Positions 24,760 to 33,515 of a stretch of DNA of 64,000 nt are shown one piece after another. Made by a program: the position numbers and the translations under genes. Position 1 is the first letter of the stretch, and the number at the start of each line of letters is the position of its first letter. The notes beneath the pieces are model-generated. The model ran no database searches. It saw only the letters and a program-made list of their open reading frames with translations, and was not told the DNA's origin. Origin of the DNA: CBDCNH01 sp965219015 (lineage in GTDB: Bacteria > Pseudomonadota > Alphaproteobacteria > Rhodobacterales > Rhodobacteraceae); NCBI GenBank assembly GCA_965219015.1, contig CBDCNH010000013.1, positions 124,001-188,000 of the forward strand, written 5' to 3'.

Positions 24760-26246
24760 GCTCTGTCTCCCGTTGTCGTCTCGTCCAGTGTCCCCGCACC
24801 GGGCCGCAGCCCCGCGACGGTCTCGAGCACCACCCGCTCGGCGCCGGCCTTCAGCGCCGCCGCCTCCGCCGCGTCGCGCAGGGAGCGCGCCGCGGAGATG
24901 CGGGTGAGGACCGGATGCTCCGCGACGATCCGCTCGAGAAGGCGCTGCGCGTCCTCGTCCCACGGGAAGTCGCGCCGGAGCGTGGCCGGCGTCGCCTCCG
25001 CGGCATCCATCTCGGAGCCGAGCGGCAGGATGTGGAAGAGCGCGTCGAAGAGGCCGTTGCAGACCTCCTGCACGAGGTAGGTCGCCCCCGCGTAGCCCAT
25101 GAAGGGCGTGCCGGTGGCGCGTCGGATCGCGGCGCCCGGGAAGCCCGCGGGGATGAACGCGGGCCGCGGCCCGTGCGCGTGCCCCCCGGCCTGCTCGGCG
25201 AGGTAGATCTTCTCGTTGATCGACCCCATCACGATCAGCGGCCGGCCCTGCGCGAGCCCCGCCCGCACCGCGCGGTTGTCGGTCTTGGCCCCCGCGCGCC
25301 GTGCCACCGCGAGCGCGCAGGGAAGCCCCATCTCGTCCTCGAGGAACGCCCGGATGCCCCGCGTATAGGTCTCGCCCGCCACGATCGCAAAGCTCGCGGT
25401 GGCGAAGAAGTCCTGCGTCACCGAGCGCCAGAGATCCCAGAGCGGCTTCAGGGTCGAGTGCTTCTCGCGCGCGATGAACGGCTCGGGGTCGAGCCCCAGC
25501 ATCTCGCCAAGTGTGCGAAGGAACCGCGTCGTGCTCTCCACGCCGATCGGGGCCTGCAGGTAGGGTTTGCCCAGCGCCTCCGCGAGCCCGCGGCCGAACT
25601 CGCGGTACATCACCACGTTGGCCTCGGCGTTGACGAGCTTGTTCATGTCCGCGAGATGCGCGCCCATCGGCATCACGAGGTTGACCTCGGCGCCGATGCC
25701 CTCGACGAGCCGCCGGATCTCGGCGAGATCGGACGGCATGTTGAACGTGCCGTACATCGGCCCGAGGATGTTCACGCGCGGCCTCGCGCCCGCCTCCCGC
25801 GGCGTCTCGCGCGGCAGGCGGCCCTTCGTCATGCCGAACTCGGTGAAGAGCCAGGTCATCGCGCGGTCGGCGGTCTGCCACTGATCCTCGTCGATGGTGC
25901 GCGGCAGGAAGCGCTGGATGTTGGTGCCCTGCGGCGTGACCCCGCCGCCGATCATCTCCGCGATGGAGCCCGTGACGACGACCGCCGGCAGCGCCGGGTC
26001 GAGCGTCTTCCAGGCGCGGCGCATCGCGTCCTCGGTCCCGCGGCCCATCTCGTCCTCGCCGAGCCCGGTGACGACGATGGGCAATTCGTGCGGCGGCAGC
26101 GCGTCGGTGTAGTGCAGCACGCTCGTGACGGGCAGGTTCTCGCAGCCGACCGGGCCGTCGATCACGACCTGCAGGCCCTTGACGGCGCAGAACGCGTAGA
26201 CGGCGCCCCAGTAGCCGCCCGCCCGGTCGTGATCCTCGATCAGCAT
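24756..26246 (-). CDS. bchZ: Chlorophyllide a reductase subunit Z
   Basis: NifK-like subunit of chlorophyllide oxidoreductase, which reduces ring B to give the bacteriochlorin. The 496-residue product starts MLIEDHDRAGGYWGAVYAFC and contains VIDGPVGCENLPVTSVLHYT with a cluster Cys, VVTGSIAEMIGGGVTPQGTN and IGVESTTRFLRTLGEMLG. The ATG shares one base with the bchY stop (TGATG), and the end overlaps pufQ. Length and motifs are normal. Confidence 0.96.
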   Translation of the reverse strand: MLIEDHDRAGGYWGAVYAFCAVKGLQVVIDGPVGCENLPVTSVLHYTDALPPHELPIVVTGLGEDEMGRGTEDAMRRAWKTLDPALPAVVVTGSIAEMIGGGVTPQGTNIQRFLPRTIDEDQWQTADRAMTWLFTEFGMTKGRLPRETPREAGARPRVNILGPMYGTFNMPSDLAEIRRLVEGIGAEVNLVMPMGAHLADMNKLVNAEANVVMYREFGRGLAEALGKPYLQAPIGVESTTRFLRTLGEMLGLDPEPFIAREKHSTLKPLWDLWRSVTQDFFATASFAIVAGETYTRGIRAFLEDEMGLPCALAVARRAGAKTDNRAVRAGLAQGRPLIVMGSINEKIYLAEQAGGHAHGPRPAFIPAGFPGAAIRRATGTPFMGYAGATYLVQEVCNGLFDALFHILPLGSEMDAAEATPATLRRDFPWDEDAQRLLERIVAEHPVLTRISAARSLRDAAEAAALKAGAERVVLETVAGLRPGAGTLDETTTGDRA

Positions 26247-27739
26247 CAGATCATCTCCTCCGCCTTCGCCGCCCGCGCGCGCTTTTCGAGCTTCTTGGCG
26301 TGGAGCGCGCGGAACTGCGGCTGGACGTTCGGCGCGCCCTCCCAGACGCCCGCGGTGTCGCCCGTGCCCACGCCTTCGAAGAAGTCGCGCATCTTCGTCA
26401 TGCGGTCGCGGTTGCCGATGGCGGCGTTGACAACCTCGGCGAGGCTCCCTGCCCCGGCCCGGCCCATCAGCGGGCGGGCGGAGATGAGGTTGGTGAAGTA
26501 GAGCGCCGGGATGCCCGCGGCCTTGGCCTTCTGCACCACCGGCGTCGTGCCGATGGCGAGATCGGGACGCACCGCCTCCATCGCCGCGAGGTCGTCCTCG
26601 AGGCTGGCGCGGAACTTCACCGTCACGCCGCGGGCCGCGAGCCAGTCGCGGTCGGCCTCGGCCTCGGGCGTGCGCGGGCAGGCGGTGCCGACGTAGGGGA
26701 TGGACGCGCCGCTCTCGATCAGGAGCCGCGCGACGAGGAGCTCCGAGCCCTCGTAGCCCGAGAGCGTGATCGTGCCCTTGACGGGAGCGCCCGCGAGCGC
26801 CTCGGCGATGCCGGGCAAGCTCGCGTTCTGCGCCTCGGCGACGCGCGCGGCGGAGACCCCGAAGGCGTCGCCGATGGCCGCGAGCCAGGCCGCGGTGCCG
26901 TCGTGCCCGACCGGCGCCGAGCCGACGACAGGCCGGCCGGCGGCGCGGAACTCGCGCATCGTCGCGGCGTAGAACGGATGGATCGCCGCCGCGGCACCAC
27001 AGTCGAGCGCCGCGTAGAGCTCGCGCCATTCGCGCGCCGGGATCACCGGCCCTGCCGCGAGCCCGAGGGGTGCCAAGAGCCCGCCGAGCGTCATCGGGTC
27101 GGCGGGGAACATCTCGCCGAGGAACGCGACCGTCGGCCGGTCGCCCCGGCCCCGCGCGGGCGCCTGCACGGGGCCCGCCTCGGCCTCGGCGCGGGCGCGG
27201 GCGAGCATCGCGCCCGCGAGCACGTCCTTCGCCTCGGCATGGGTCGGCACGCCGAAGCCCGGCACGTCGATGCCGATGATCCGCACGCCGTCGATCTCCG
27301 CCGGCAGGAGCTTCAGCGGCACGCCCGAAGCGGTCGGCACGCAGAGGTTCGTGACCACGATGGCGTCGTAGCGCGCCGGATCGGCCATCTCGTGGACCGC
27401 CGCGCGGATGTCCTCGAAGAGCTTCCCCGTCACCAGCGATTCGGAGTTGAACGGCACGTAGCCGACCGACCGGCGCGCGCCGTAGAAGTGGCTCACGAAG
27501 GTGAGCCCGTAGACGCAGCAGGCCGAGCCCGACAGGATCGTGCCCACGCGCCGCATCCGAAGCCCGGTGCGGAGCGAGCCGAACGCGGGGCACATGGACT
27601 GCGGCTTGTCGTGCGGGCCCTGCGGGTAGTCGGCGGCGTAGCGCGCGAGCGTCTCGCCCATGCCCGCGGCGCGCGCGGCCTCGGCCAGCGTGCCGCCCGA
27701 ATGGCAGCCGACGCCGTCGATGCCGGCCGGGTCCGTCAT
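26246..27739 (-). CDS. bchY: Chlorophyllide a reductase subunit Y
   Basis: NifD-like subunit of chlorophyllide reductase. With ATG 27739 the product is 497 residues. It includes GCHSGGTLAEAARAAGMGET, the Cys regions PQSMCPAFGSLRTGLRMRRV and GSACCVYGLTFVSHFYGARR, and VTNLCVPTASGVPLKLLP. A strong GGAGG 7 bases upstream supports this start over an in-frame ATG at 27817. It overlaps bchZ and, at its start, the stop of a small ORF (ATGA). Confidence 0.95.
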   Translation of the reverse strand: MTDPAGIDGVGCHSGGTLAEAARAAGMGETLARYAADYPQGPHDKPQSMCPAFGSLRTGLRMRRVGTILSGSACCVYGLTFVSHFYGARRSVGYVPFNSESLVTGKLFEDIRAAVHEMADPARYDAIVVTNLCVPTASGVPLKLLPAEIDGVRIIGIDVPGFGVPTHAEAKDVLAGAMLARARAEAEAGPVQAPARGRGDRPTVAFLGEMFPADPMTLGGLLAPLGLAAGPVIPAREWRELYAALDCGAAAAIHPFYAATMREFRAAGRPVVGSAPVGHDGTAAWLAAIGDAFGVSAARVAEAQNASLPGIAEALAGAPVKGTITLSGYEGSELLVARLLIESGASIPYVGTACPRTPEAEADRDWLAARGVTVKFRASLEDDLAAMEAVRPDLAIGTTPVVQKAKAAGIPALYFTNLISARPLMGRAGAGSLAEVVNAAIGNRDRMTKMRDFFEGVGTGDTAGVWEGAPNVQPQFRALHAKKLEKRARAAKAEEMI

Positions 27740-27885
27740 GCAGCGTCCCTCCGGGAACAGGATTGGGGCCGGGGGCAGGATTGCGGCGCGGAGTCGCGGT
27801 GCGTGTCGTCGCGGCACGGCGTCGGCGCGCGGCCCAGTGCGGCCAGGGCGGCGTCCCAGCGCGAGAGTTCGGCGAGATCAAACAT
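27736..27885 (-). CDS. Possible 49-aa ORF bridging bchX and bchY
   Basis: The ATG lies inside the bchX end (ATGTTTGA, 8-base overlap) and the stop overlaps the bchY start (ATGA), exactly as for coupled genes. The product starts MFDLAELSRWDAALAALGRA and then turns into an unconserved-looking Ser/Pro/Cys/Arg tail (SAPQSCPRPQSCSRRDAA) encoded by a near-repeat (GGCCCCAATCCTG-like units). I do not recognise it. It may be a real small protein, a translational relay, or a decayed spacer that kept frame. Confidence 0.35.
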   Translation of the reverse strand: MFDLAELSRWDAALAALGRAPTPCRDDTHRDSAPQSCPRPQSCSRRDAA

Positions 27886-28879
27886 CGTCGTAGACCACTT
27901 CGAGCGAAGGTTTCGGGGCGGCATGGGCGCCGCGCATGTCGGCGTCGGTCGCGGGCTCGAGCACGAAGCCCGCGCCGGTGTGCTCGGCGGAGAAGAGGCC
28001 GAGGAGCTCGTCCTGCGTGAGCGCCTTGGGGCGGATCGGCGGGGCGGTGCCTACGTTGTCGGCGAGCGCCGCGAAGAGCGGCCCCCACGGGCTCGCGGAC
28101 GTGCCGACGATCTGGTAGTTCGCGGACTTCTTGCGGATGTCGTCGTCGGCCGGGATCGAGGCCAGGATCGGCACGCCGGTCGCTGCGGCGAACGCCTGCG
28201 CCTCGCCGGTGCCGTCGTCCTTGTTGATGACGATGCCCGCGACGCCGACGTTGCCGCCGAGCTTGCGGAAGTACTCCACCGCCGAGCAGACGTTGTTGGC
28301 GACGTAGAGCGACTGCAGGTCGTTCGAGCCGACGACGATGACCTTCTGCGCCATGTCGCGCGCGATCGGCAGGCCGAAGCCGCCGCACACCACGTCGCCG
28401 AGGAAGTCGAGGAGCACGTAGTCGAAGTCCCAGTCGTGGAAGCCGAGCTTTTCCAGGAGCTCGAACCCGTGGATGATGCCGCGCCCGCCGCAGCCGCGGC
28501 CGACCTCGGGACCGCCGAGCTCCATCGCGAACACGCCGCCGCGCTTGAAGCACACGTCGCCGACGCGGACCTCCTCGCCCGCGAGCTTCTTGCGGCTCGA
28601 GGTCTCGATGATCGTCGGGCAGGCCTTGCCGCCGAAGAGCAGCGACGTGGTGTCGGACTTCGGGTCGCAGCCGATCAGCAGCACGCGGCGGCCCATCTCG
28701 GCCATCATGTGGCTGAGGTTGGCGAGCGTGAACGACTTGCCGATGCCGCCCTTGCCGTAGATGGCGATGATCTGCGTCTTCTTCGTCGGCGCCGCGGTCG
28801 GCACCTCGAGCGTCGGCGCGGCGGCCTCCTCGCGGAGGCGCGCGTCGAACGCCTTGAGGTTCGGGACATCGAGGCTCAT
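27878..28879 (-). CDS. bchX: Chlorophyllide a reductase iron protein subunit X
   Basis: NifH-like ATPase delivering electrons to BchYZ. The 333-residue product starts MSLDVPNLKAFDARLREEAA. It contains P-loop IAIYGKGGIGKSFTLANLSH, GCDPKSDTTSLLFGGKACP, and the [4Fe-4S] Cys in EVGRGCGGRGIIHG and GDVVCGGFGLPIARDMAQK. The ATG overlaps the bchC stop (ATGA). The C-terminal extension after about residue 300 is typical of BchX and absent from BchL. Confidence 0.96.
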   Translation of the reverse strand: MSLDVPNLKAFDARLREEAAAPTLEVPTAAPTKKTQIIAIYGKGGIGKSFTLANLSHMMAEMGRRVLLIGCDPKSDTTSLLFGGKACPTIIETSSRKKLAGEEVRVGDVCFKRGGVFAMELGGPEVGRGCGGRGIIHGFELLEKLGFHDWDFDYVLLDFLGDVVCGGFGLPIARDMAQKVIVVGSNDLQSLYVANNVCSAVEYFRKLGGNVGVAGIVINKDDGTGEAQAFAAATGVPILASIPADDDIRKKSANYQIVGTSASPWGPLFAALADNVGTAPPIRPKALTQDELLGLFSAEHTGAGFVLEPATDADMRGAHAAPKPSLEVVYDDV

Positions 28880-29817
28880 TGGGCGGCTCCCCAGGTCAGG
28901 ATCATCTTCAGGCAGGTCCGGTCCTCGAAGGCGGTCCGGTAGGCGTCGGGCGCGTCCGAGGCGGGGCGCGTGTGGGTGACGAGGCCGCCGAGCGACAGCG
29001 CGCCGCTCTCGACGAGCGCAGAGGTCGCCGCGAGGTCGTCGCGGGTCCATTCGGCGGCGACGCGGAAGCGCGCCTCGCGCAGAAACGCTGGCGGGAAGGC
29101 AAAGGCGACGGGAGCCGCGTAGAAGCCCGCGAGCACGATCTCGCCGCCCTTCGCGAGCCGGGGGATCGCCATGTCGAGAATACCGGGCGCGCCCGAGGCG
29201 TCGTAGATCGCGCGGTAGTCGCGGCGGTCATCGGCGTCGGGGTCGATGACCGCGTAGCCCGTGGCGCCCTGCCGGCGGTCGGCGTCGATGTCCCATACGG
29301 TCGGCGCGGGGCCGCCCGCCGCGAGCGTCAGTCGCGCGAGGAGCCGGCCGAGCGTGCCGTGGCCGATGATGAGGTCGGGCAGCACCGCGCCGGGCGCCGC
29401 AAGGGCGTGGCGCGCGGTGGCGGCGAGCGCGAGGAGCGCGCCTTCCGCGCCGAGGCCCGGGTCGATGCGCTGCACGCGGTCGGCCTTCGTCACGATCCGG
29501 CGTGATGCCGCCCCGAAGAGCCCGCGCGCGCCCTCGTAGCAGGTGGCGCCGGGGACGAAGACGTGCTCGCCCGGACGGAAGCCGCTGCCGGGCGCGGCCT
29601 CGACGACCTCGCCCGCTGCCTCGTAGCCCGGCACGAGGGGATAGCCCATGCCGGGGAACGGCGGCATCTCGCCGCCCCAGAACAGCTTCTCGGTGCCCGT
29701 CGAGACGCCGGAATGCGCGACCTCGACCACGATGTCGCCTCGGACGGGCGGCGTCAGCGCGAGCCGGCCGACCGCGAGGTCGCGCGGCCCATGCAGGATG
29801 ACGGCTTCGGTGTGCAT
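28876..29817 (-). CDS. bchC: Bacteriochlorophyllide a dehydrogenase
   Basis: Oxidises the 3-hydroxyethyl group to 3-acetyl, giving bacteriochlorophyllide a. The 313-residue medium-chain dehydrogenase-like product starts MHTEAVILHGPRDLAVGRLA and contains STGTEKLFWGGEMPPFPGMG, GYPLVPGYEAAGEVVEAAPG and the nucleotide fold region LPDLIIGHGTLGRLLARLTL. Two tandem PpsR boxes lie 28-71 bases upstream, next to the crtF end. It begins the bchCXYZ-puf part of the superoperon. Confidence 0.95.
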   Translation of the reverse strand: MHTEAVILHGPRDLAVGRLALTPPVRGDIVVEVAHSGVSTGTEKLFWGGEMPPFPGMGYPLVPGYEAAGEVVEAAPGSGFRPGEHVFVPGATCYEGARGLFGAASRRIVTKADRVQRIDPGLGAEGALLALAATARHALAAPGAVLPDLIIGHGTLGRLLARLTLAAGGPAPTVWDIDADRRQGATGYAVIDPDADDRRDYRAIYDASGAPGILDMAIPRLAKGGEIVLAGFYAAPVAFAFPPAFLREARFRVAAEWTRDDLAATSALVESGALSLGGLVTHTRPASDAPDAYRTAFEDRTCLKMILTWGAAQ

Positions 29818-29844
29818 CGCGGGACTCGGCTCGGTTCTTACAGG

Positions 29845-29862
29845 TGTCAGCTTAACATGACA
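29845..29862. promoter_or_regulatory. PpsR box proximal to bchC
   Basis: Perfect palindrome TGTCAGCTTAACATGACA with five-base arms, 28 bases upstream of the bchC ATG. It is 8 bases from the second box, the same tandem spacing described at the Rhodobacter capsulatus bchC promoter. Confidence 0.92.
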
Positions 29863-29870
29863 GTCTTGTC

Positions 29871-29888
29871 TGTAAACTAGGTTTGACA
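29871..29888. promoter_or_regulatory. PpsR box distal to bchC
   Basis: Perfect TGT-N12-ACA (TGTAAACTAGGTTTGACA), one helical face from the proximal box and only 10 bases beyond the crtF stop. The bchC promoter therefore sits in the tail of the upstream operon, the superoperon pattern. Confidence 0.9.
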
Positions 29889-29898
29889 GTTTTTCGCG

Positions 29899-30993
29899 TC
29901 AGGCGGGTTTTCGTGCGGTGACGACGGATGTGACGAATGGGCGGCGGGTGCGATGGGCCTTCACGTCCGCGAAGCCCGCGGATGCAAGAAACGCGCCGAT
30001 CTCGGCTGCGGACCGTGCCCGCCCGGTCCGCATCGCCAGCGTGTAGAACGCGAAATAGGCATCCCCCGCCCGCTCCGGCCGCGCCCCGCCCGCCATCGGC
30101 TCGGACACGATCAGGCGGCCGCCGGGAGCCAGCGCCGCGAACACGCGCCCGAGCAGCGCCGCCACGGTCGCATCGGCGTGGTCGTAGAGCACCCGCACAA
30201 GGCTGATGGTGTCGGCGCCGGTCGGGAGCGGGTCGTGGCGGAAGTCGCCGGGCGCGAGGCGGACGCGGCCTGGCGGGACGGCGGCCAGCACCTCGGGCAG
30301 GTCTACCAGCGTCAGCGCAAGCCGCGGGGCCTTCGCCGCGACGGCGGCGAGGAACGCCCCCGTGCCGCCGCCCACGTCCATCAGGTGCCGCGACCGCCGC
30401 AGGCTCACCGCGCGCAGCGTCTCCTCCGCGACGAGGGCCTGCGACTCGGCCATCAGCCGCGAATAGCGCGCGGCCTCCGCATCGCCGACGCCCGCGCCGA
30501 ACACGTATGGCCAGAAGCCCGCGAGCTCGGTCTCCGCGTCGCCGCGCAGGAGCGCCAGCGGGTCGCCGAGGTCGCGGTAGAAGGCGCCGTGGTGGCGGAC
30601 CATGCCGGCGAGCCCCGGCACGCCGCCGAGCGCCGCGCCGAGCCGTGCGGTGCGGTAGGCGCCGTCCGGCATCCGCTCGAGAAGCCCGAGCGACGCTGCG
30701 CCCTGCAGGAGCACCGCGAGCCTGTCCGGCGCGATGCCGGTGCCGGGCGCCAGCGCCTCGGCGGTCATCGCGCCGCGCGCGAGACGTGCGGGAAGGTCGA
30801 GCTCGACGGTCGCGAGGACGATCTGGCTGTAGACGAAGCCTGACACGAGGTCGAAGAGCCGCATCCCGTCGCGGCGCGCGATGCGGCGGGTGAGCGGAAA
30901 GGCGCTGGCCCAGCTCTGGAAGCGCGCGCTTGCCGCGCGGGCGTTGCGCCAGCCGCGCCAGTCGAAGGCCCGGCCGGACGCCAGCGCCGTCAT
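29899..30993 (-). CDS. crtF: Demethylspheroidene O-methyltransferase
   Basis: SAM-dependent enzyme methylating the C-1 hydroxyl of demethylspheroidene and related acyclic carotenoids. The 364-residue product has an N-terminal dimerisation domain (LFDLVSGFVYSQIVLATVEL) and a methyltransferase fold with HLMDVGGGTGAFLAAVAAK, VDLPEVLA and LVRVLYDHADATVAALL. The ATG lies 1 base after the crtE stop (TGAGATG). It ends next to the bchC control region. Confidence 0.94.
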   Translation of the reverse strand: MTALASGRAFDWRGWRNARAASARFQSWASAFPLTRRIARRDGMRLFDLVSGFVYSQIVLATVELDLPARLARGAMTAEALAPGTGIAPDRLAVLLQGAASLGLLERMPDGAYRTARLGAALGGVPGLAGMVRHHGAFYRDLGDPLALLRGDAETELAGFWPYVFGAGVGDAEAARYSRLMAESQALVAEETLRAVSLRRSRHLMDVGGGTGAFLAAVAAKAPRLALTLVDLPEVLAAVPPGRVRLAPGDFRHDPLPTGADTISLVRVLYDHADATVAALLGRVFAALAPGGRLIVSEPMAGGARPERAGDAYFAFYTLAMRTGRARSAAEIGAFLASAGFADVKAHRTRRPFVTSVVTARKPA

Positions 30994-30994
30994 C

Positions 30995-31864
30995 TCACGC
31001 CCGCTGCCGCGCGGCGAGGGGGGCGAGCGGGGTCAGCCGCTCGGCCTGACGGCGCACCATTGCGGCCAGCATCGCCTCGCCGGGGCAGGCCGGGATCGAC
31101 GCGATCGCCCCCGCGAGCGTGTCCGTGAGCCGCCCGATGGCGCCTTCGACCCCGAGGGACGCAACCGCGTTCGGGCGGCCGTGCGCCGCGTCCTGTCCGG
31201 CAGGCTTGCCGAGGGCCGCTGCGTCCCCGAGCGCGTCGCGGAGGTCGTCGGCGATCTGGAACGCCTCGCCGATGCGCGCGCCGAGTTCTTCCCAGGGCTC
31301 CGCATCCTGCCCCGCCGCGATGGCACCCATCTGCGTCGCCGCGACGAAGAGCGCGCCAGTCTTCGCCCGGTGGTAGGCACCGAGGTCGATCGCGGCCTCG
31401 CTCTCCCAGCCCTGCCCCGCGCAGATGCCGCCCGGCATCCCGGTGCGCTGCGCGAGCGTGAGTACCAGCGGTCCGAGGCGCTCCGCGGCCGGGCTCCGCG
31501 CCAGCACCTCGAAAGCGAGCACGATCAGGCTGTCGCCCGTGAGCACCGCGAGCGGCTCCGAGGCCGCGCGGTGCAGCGTCGGCTTGCCGCGGCGCAGGTC
31601 GGCGTCGTCGAAGCACGGCAGGTCGTCGTGGACGAGGCTCGCGCAATGGATGAGCTCGAGCGCCGCCGCCGCCGCGTCGGTCACGCCGGGCCGGTCGTCG
31701 CCGCAGGCGAGCGCGACCGACAGCAAGATCGTCGGCCGGATCCGCGCGCCGCCCGGCGTGACGGCATACTGGAGCGCCGCCGCAAGCCGCGGGGGTGCGC
31801 CGTGGCCTTGCCCGAGCGCGATGGCGGAGGTCATGGCCGCGTCGATCCGCAGGGCGAGGGTCAT
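30995..31864 (-). CDS. crtE: Geranylgeranyl diphosphate synthase
   Basis: Makes GGPP, the precursor of both carotenoids and the bacteriochlorophyll tail. The 289-residue product from ATG 31864 (MTLALRIDAAMTSAIALGQG) has the first Asp-rich motif HDDLPCFDDADLRRGKPTLH and the second FQIADDLRDALGD, plus GGARIRPTILLSVALACG. A longer in-frame ATG at 31933 would read through two PpsR boxes and is rejected. It is the first gene of the crtEF-bchCXYZ-puf superoperon, divergent from crtD. Confidence 0.94.
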   Translation of the reverse strand: MTLALRIDAAMTSAIALGQGHGAPPRLAAALQYAVTPGGARIRPTILLSVALACGDDRPGVTDAAAAALELIHCASLVHDDLPCFDDADLRRGKPTLHRAASEPLAVLTGDSLIVLAFEVLARSPAAERLGPLVLTLAQRTGMPGGICAGQGWESEAAIDLGAYHRAKTGALFVAATQMGAIAAGQDAEPWEELGARIGEAFQIADDLRDALGDAAALGKPAGQDAAHGRPNAVASLGVEGAIGRLTDTLAGAIASIPACPGEAMLAAMVRRQAERLTPLAPLAARQRA

Positions 31865-31881
31865 GATCGCGCTCCTTTGAG

Positions 31882-31899
31882 TGTCAGAAATACTAGACA
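31882..31899. promoter_or_regulatory. PpsR box 1 of the crtE-crtD region
   Basis: Perfect TGTCAGAAATACTAGACA, 18 bases upstream of the crtE start. It is paired in tandem with the next box, 7 bases apart. Confidence 0.88.
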
Positions 31900-31906
31900 G
31901 TCTGAT

Positions 31907-31924
31907 TGTAAATAACAGTGGACA
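31907..31924. promoter_or_regulatory. PpsR box 2 of the crtE-crtD region
   Basis: Perfect TGT-N12-ACA (TGTAAATAACAGTGGACA), 40 bases before the crtD ATG. With box 1 it could repress the divergent crtE and crtD promoters together. Confidence 0.87.
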
Positions 31925-31964
31925 GGCTAGCATCTCCTGTCAACGGCGAACGGAGTATGCGCGG

Positions 31965-33515
31965 ATGGAGGCAGCGGTGATCGGCGCGGGCATCGGCGGG
32001 CTCGCCGCAGCGCTCCGGCTTGCCGTCGCGGGCGTGGAGACGGCCGTGTTCGAGCGCAGCGCCGCGCCGGGCGGCAAGATGCGGACGCTGCCGAGCGCCG
32101 CGGGGCCCGTCGATGCCGGACCGACGGTGCTGACCCTGCGAAACGTGTTCGATGCGCTTTTCGCCGAAGCAGGCGCGCGCCTCGAGGACTACGTGACGCT
32201 CATCCGCGAGCCGGTGCTGGCGCGGCACTGGTGGCCGGACGGCTCGACGCTGACGTTGACGGACGACCGGACCGCCAACGTAGCAGCCATCGCGGCATTT
32301 GCCGGAGACCGGGAGGCGCGCGCCTTCGGGGCCTTCGCAGCGCGGGCGGAGGCGCTTTTCGACGCCTTCGACGCGCCGGTCATGCAGGCGCCCGCTCCGA
32401 CGGTGCGGGGTCTTGCGGCTCATGTTCTTGGCCGCCCGGCGCTCCTGCCGGCGATGCTGCCCGGCGTCTCGCTCGCCCGCGCTCTCCGGATCCAGTTCCG
32501 CGATCCGCGGCTGCGGCAGCTCTTCGGGCGCTATGCCACCTACGTGGGCGGGTCGCCGGATACGGTGCCCGCGCTCCTCGGGCTCGTCTGGCATGCCGAG
32601 GCGCGCGGGGTCTGGCGCGTCGAGGGCGGGATGCACCGGCTGGCGGAAGGGGTTGCAGCCCTCGCCACCGAACGCGGCGTGCGGTTTCACTACGGCAGTG
32701 GCGTGCGGCACATCGAGGTGCAGGCCGACCGGGTCGCGGCGATCCGGCTCGACGGCGGCGCGCGGCACGCCGTGTGCCATGCGGTGTTCGCAGGCGACCC
32801 TGCGGCACTCGTGAGGGGCCTCCTCGGGCCGGCGGCGAAGGGCGCGGTCCCGTCGGCGACCACCGAGCCGCCCAGCCATTCGGCGTGCGTATGGACGTTC
32901 GCGGCAACACCCGCCGGTCCCGATCTGGCGCATCACAACGTTTTCTTCGGCGCGGATCCCGCTGCCGAGTTCGACGACCTCGCGGCCGGCCGGCTGCCCC
33001 GCGACCCGACGCTCTACGTCTGCGCCGAGGACCGTCCGGGCGGCACGGGCGGTCCCGAGCGCTTCGAGATCATCATGAACGCGCCCCCTGCAAGCGGCGC
33101 CCGCAACCCCGAGGAGGACCTGCGATGCCACACGAGGGTGTTCGCGACATTGGCGCGGCGCGGGATGACGTTCGACCCGCCGCCGGGGCCGGCTGCGATG
33201 ACGACGCCGCACGACTTCGCGGCGCTCTATCCCGGGTCGGCGGGGGCGCTCTACGGCCGGAGCCCGGCAGGGATGCTGGCGGCGTTCCGGCGGCCGACGG
33301 CTCGGACGGCGCTGCCGGGCCTGGTGCTCGCGGGGGGCGGGGCGCATCCCGGGCCGGGGATGCCGATGGCGGCGATCTCGGGCCGGCACGCGGCCGCGGC
33401 GATACTGGCGGACCGCGTTTCGACGTCGAGGTCGGCCCGGACGGCTACGCCTGGTGGTACGTCGACGGCGTCACCGACGACGGCAGCCGCGCGATCTCGG
33501 TCATCGGCTTCATAG
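31965..33515 (+). CDS. crtD: Carotenoid 3,4-desaturase (methoxyneurosporene dehydrogenase)
   Basis: FAD oxidoreductase adding the 3,4 double bond in acyclic carotenoids. The 516-residue product starts MEAAVIGAGIGGLAAALRLA (dinucleotide fold) and shows the family end LVLAGGGAHPGPGMPMAAIS. CGGAG lies about 9 bases before the ATG. The last 30 or so residues (VSTSRSARTATPGG...) are read from DNA that encodes the conserved N-terminus of CrtC in another frame, so the coding regions overlap by roughly 100 bases. Such an overlap is not unusual for this gene pair. Confidence 0.93.
   Translation: MEAAVIGAGIGGLAAALRLAVAGVETAVFERSAAPGGKMRTLPSAAGPVDAGPTVLTLRNVFDALFAEAGARLEDYVTLIREPVLARHWWPDGSTLTLTDDRTANVAAIAAFAGDREARAFGAFAARAEALFDAFDAPVMQAPAPTVRGLAAHVLGRPALLPAMLPGVSLARALRIQFRDPRLRQLFGRYATYVGGSPDTVPALLGLVWHAEARGVWRVEGGMHRLAEGVAALATERGVRFHYGSGVRHIEVQADRVAAIRLDGGARHAVCHAVFAGDPAALVRGLLGPAAKGAVPSATTEPPSHSACVWTFAATPAGPDLAHHNVFFGADPAAEFDDLAAGRLPRDPTLYVCAEDRPGGTGGPERFEIIMNAPPASGARNPEEDLRCHTRVFATLARRGMTFDPPPGPAAMTTPHDFAALYPGSAGALYGRSPAGMLAAFRRPTARTALPGLVLAGGGAHPGPGMPMAAISGRHAAAAILADRVSTSRSARTATPGGTSTASPTTAAARSRSSAS

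Noticed and set aside
31865..31933. Longer crtE starting at ATG 31933
   Set aside because: It would translate through two PpsR boxes, and the extra residues are unlike GGPP synthase N-termini; ATG 31864 fits the family.
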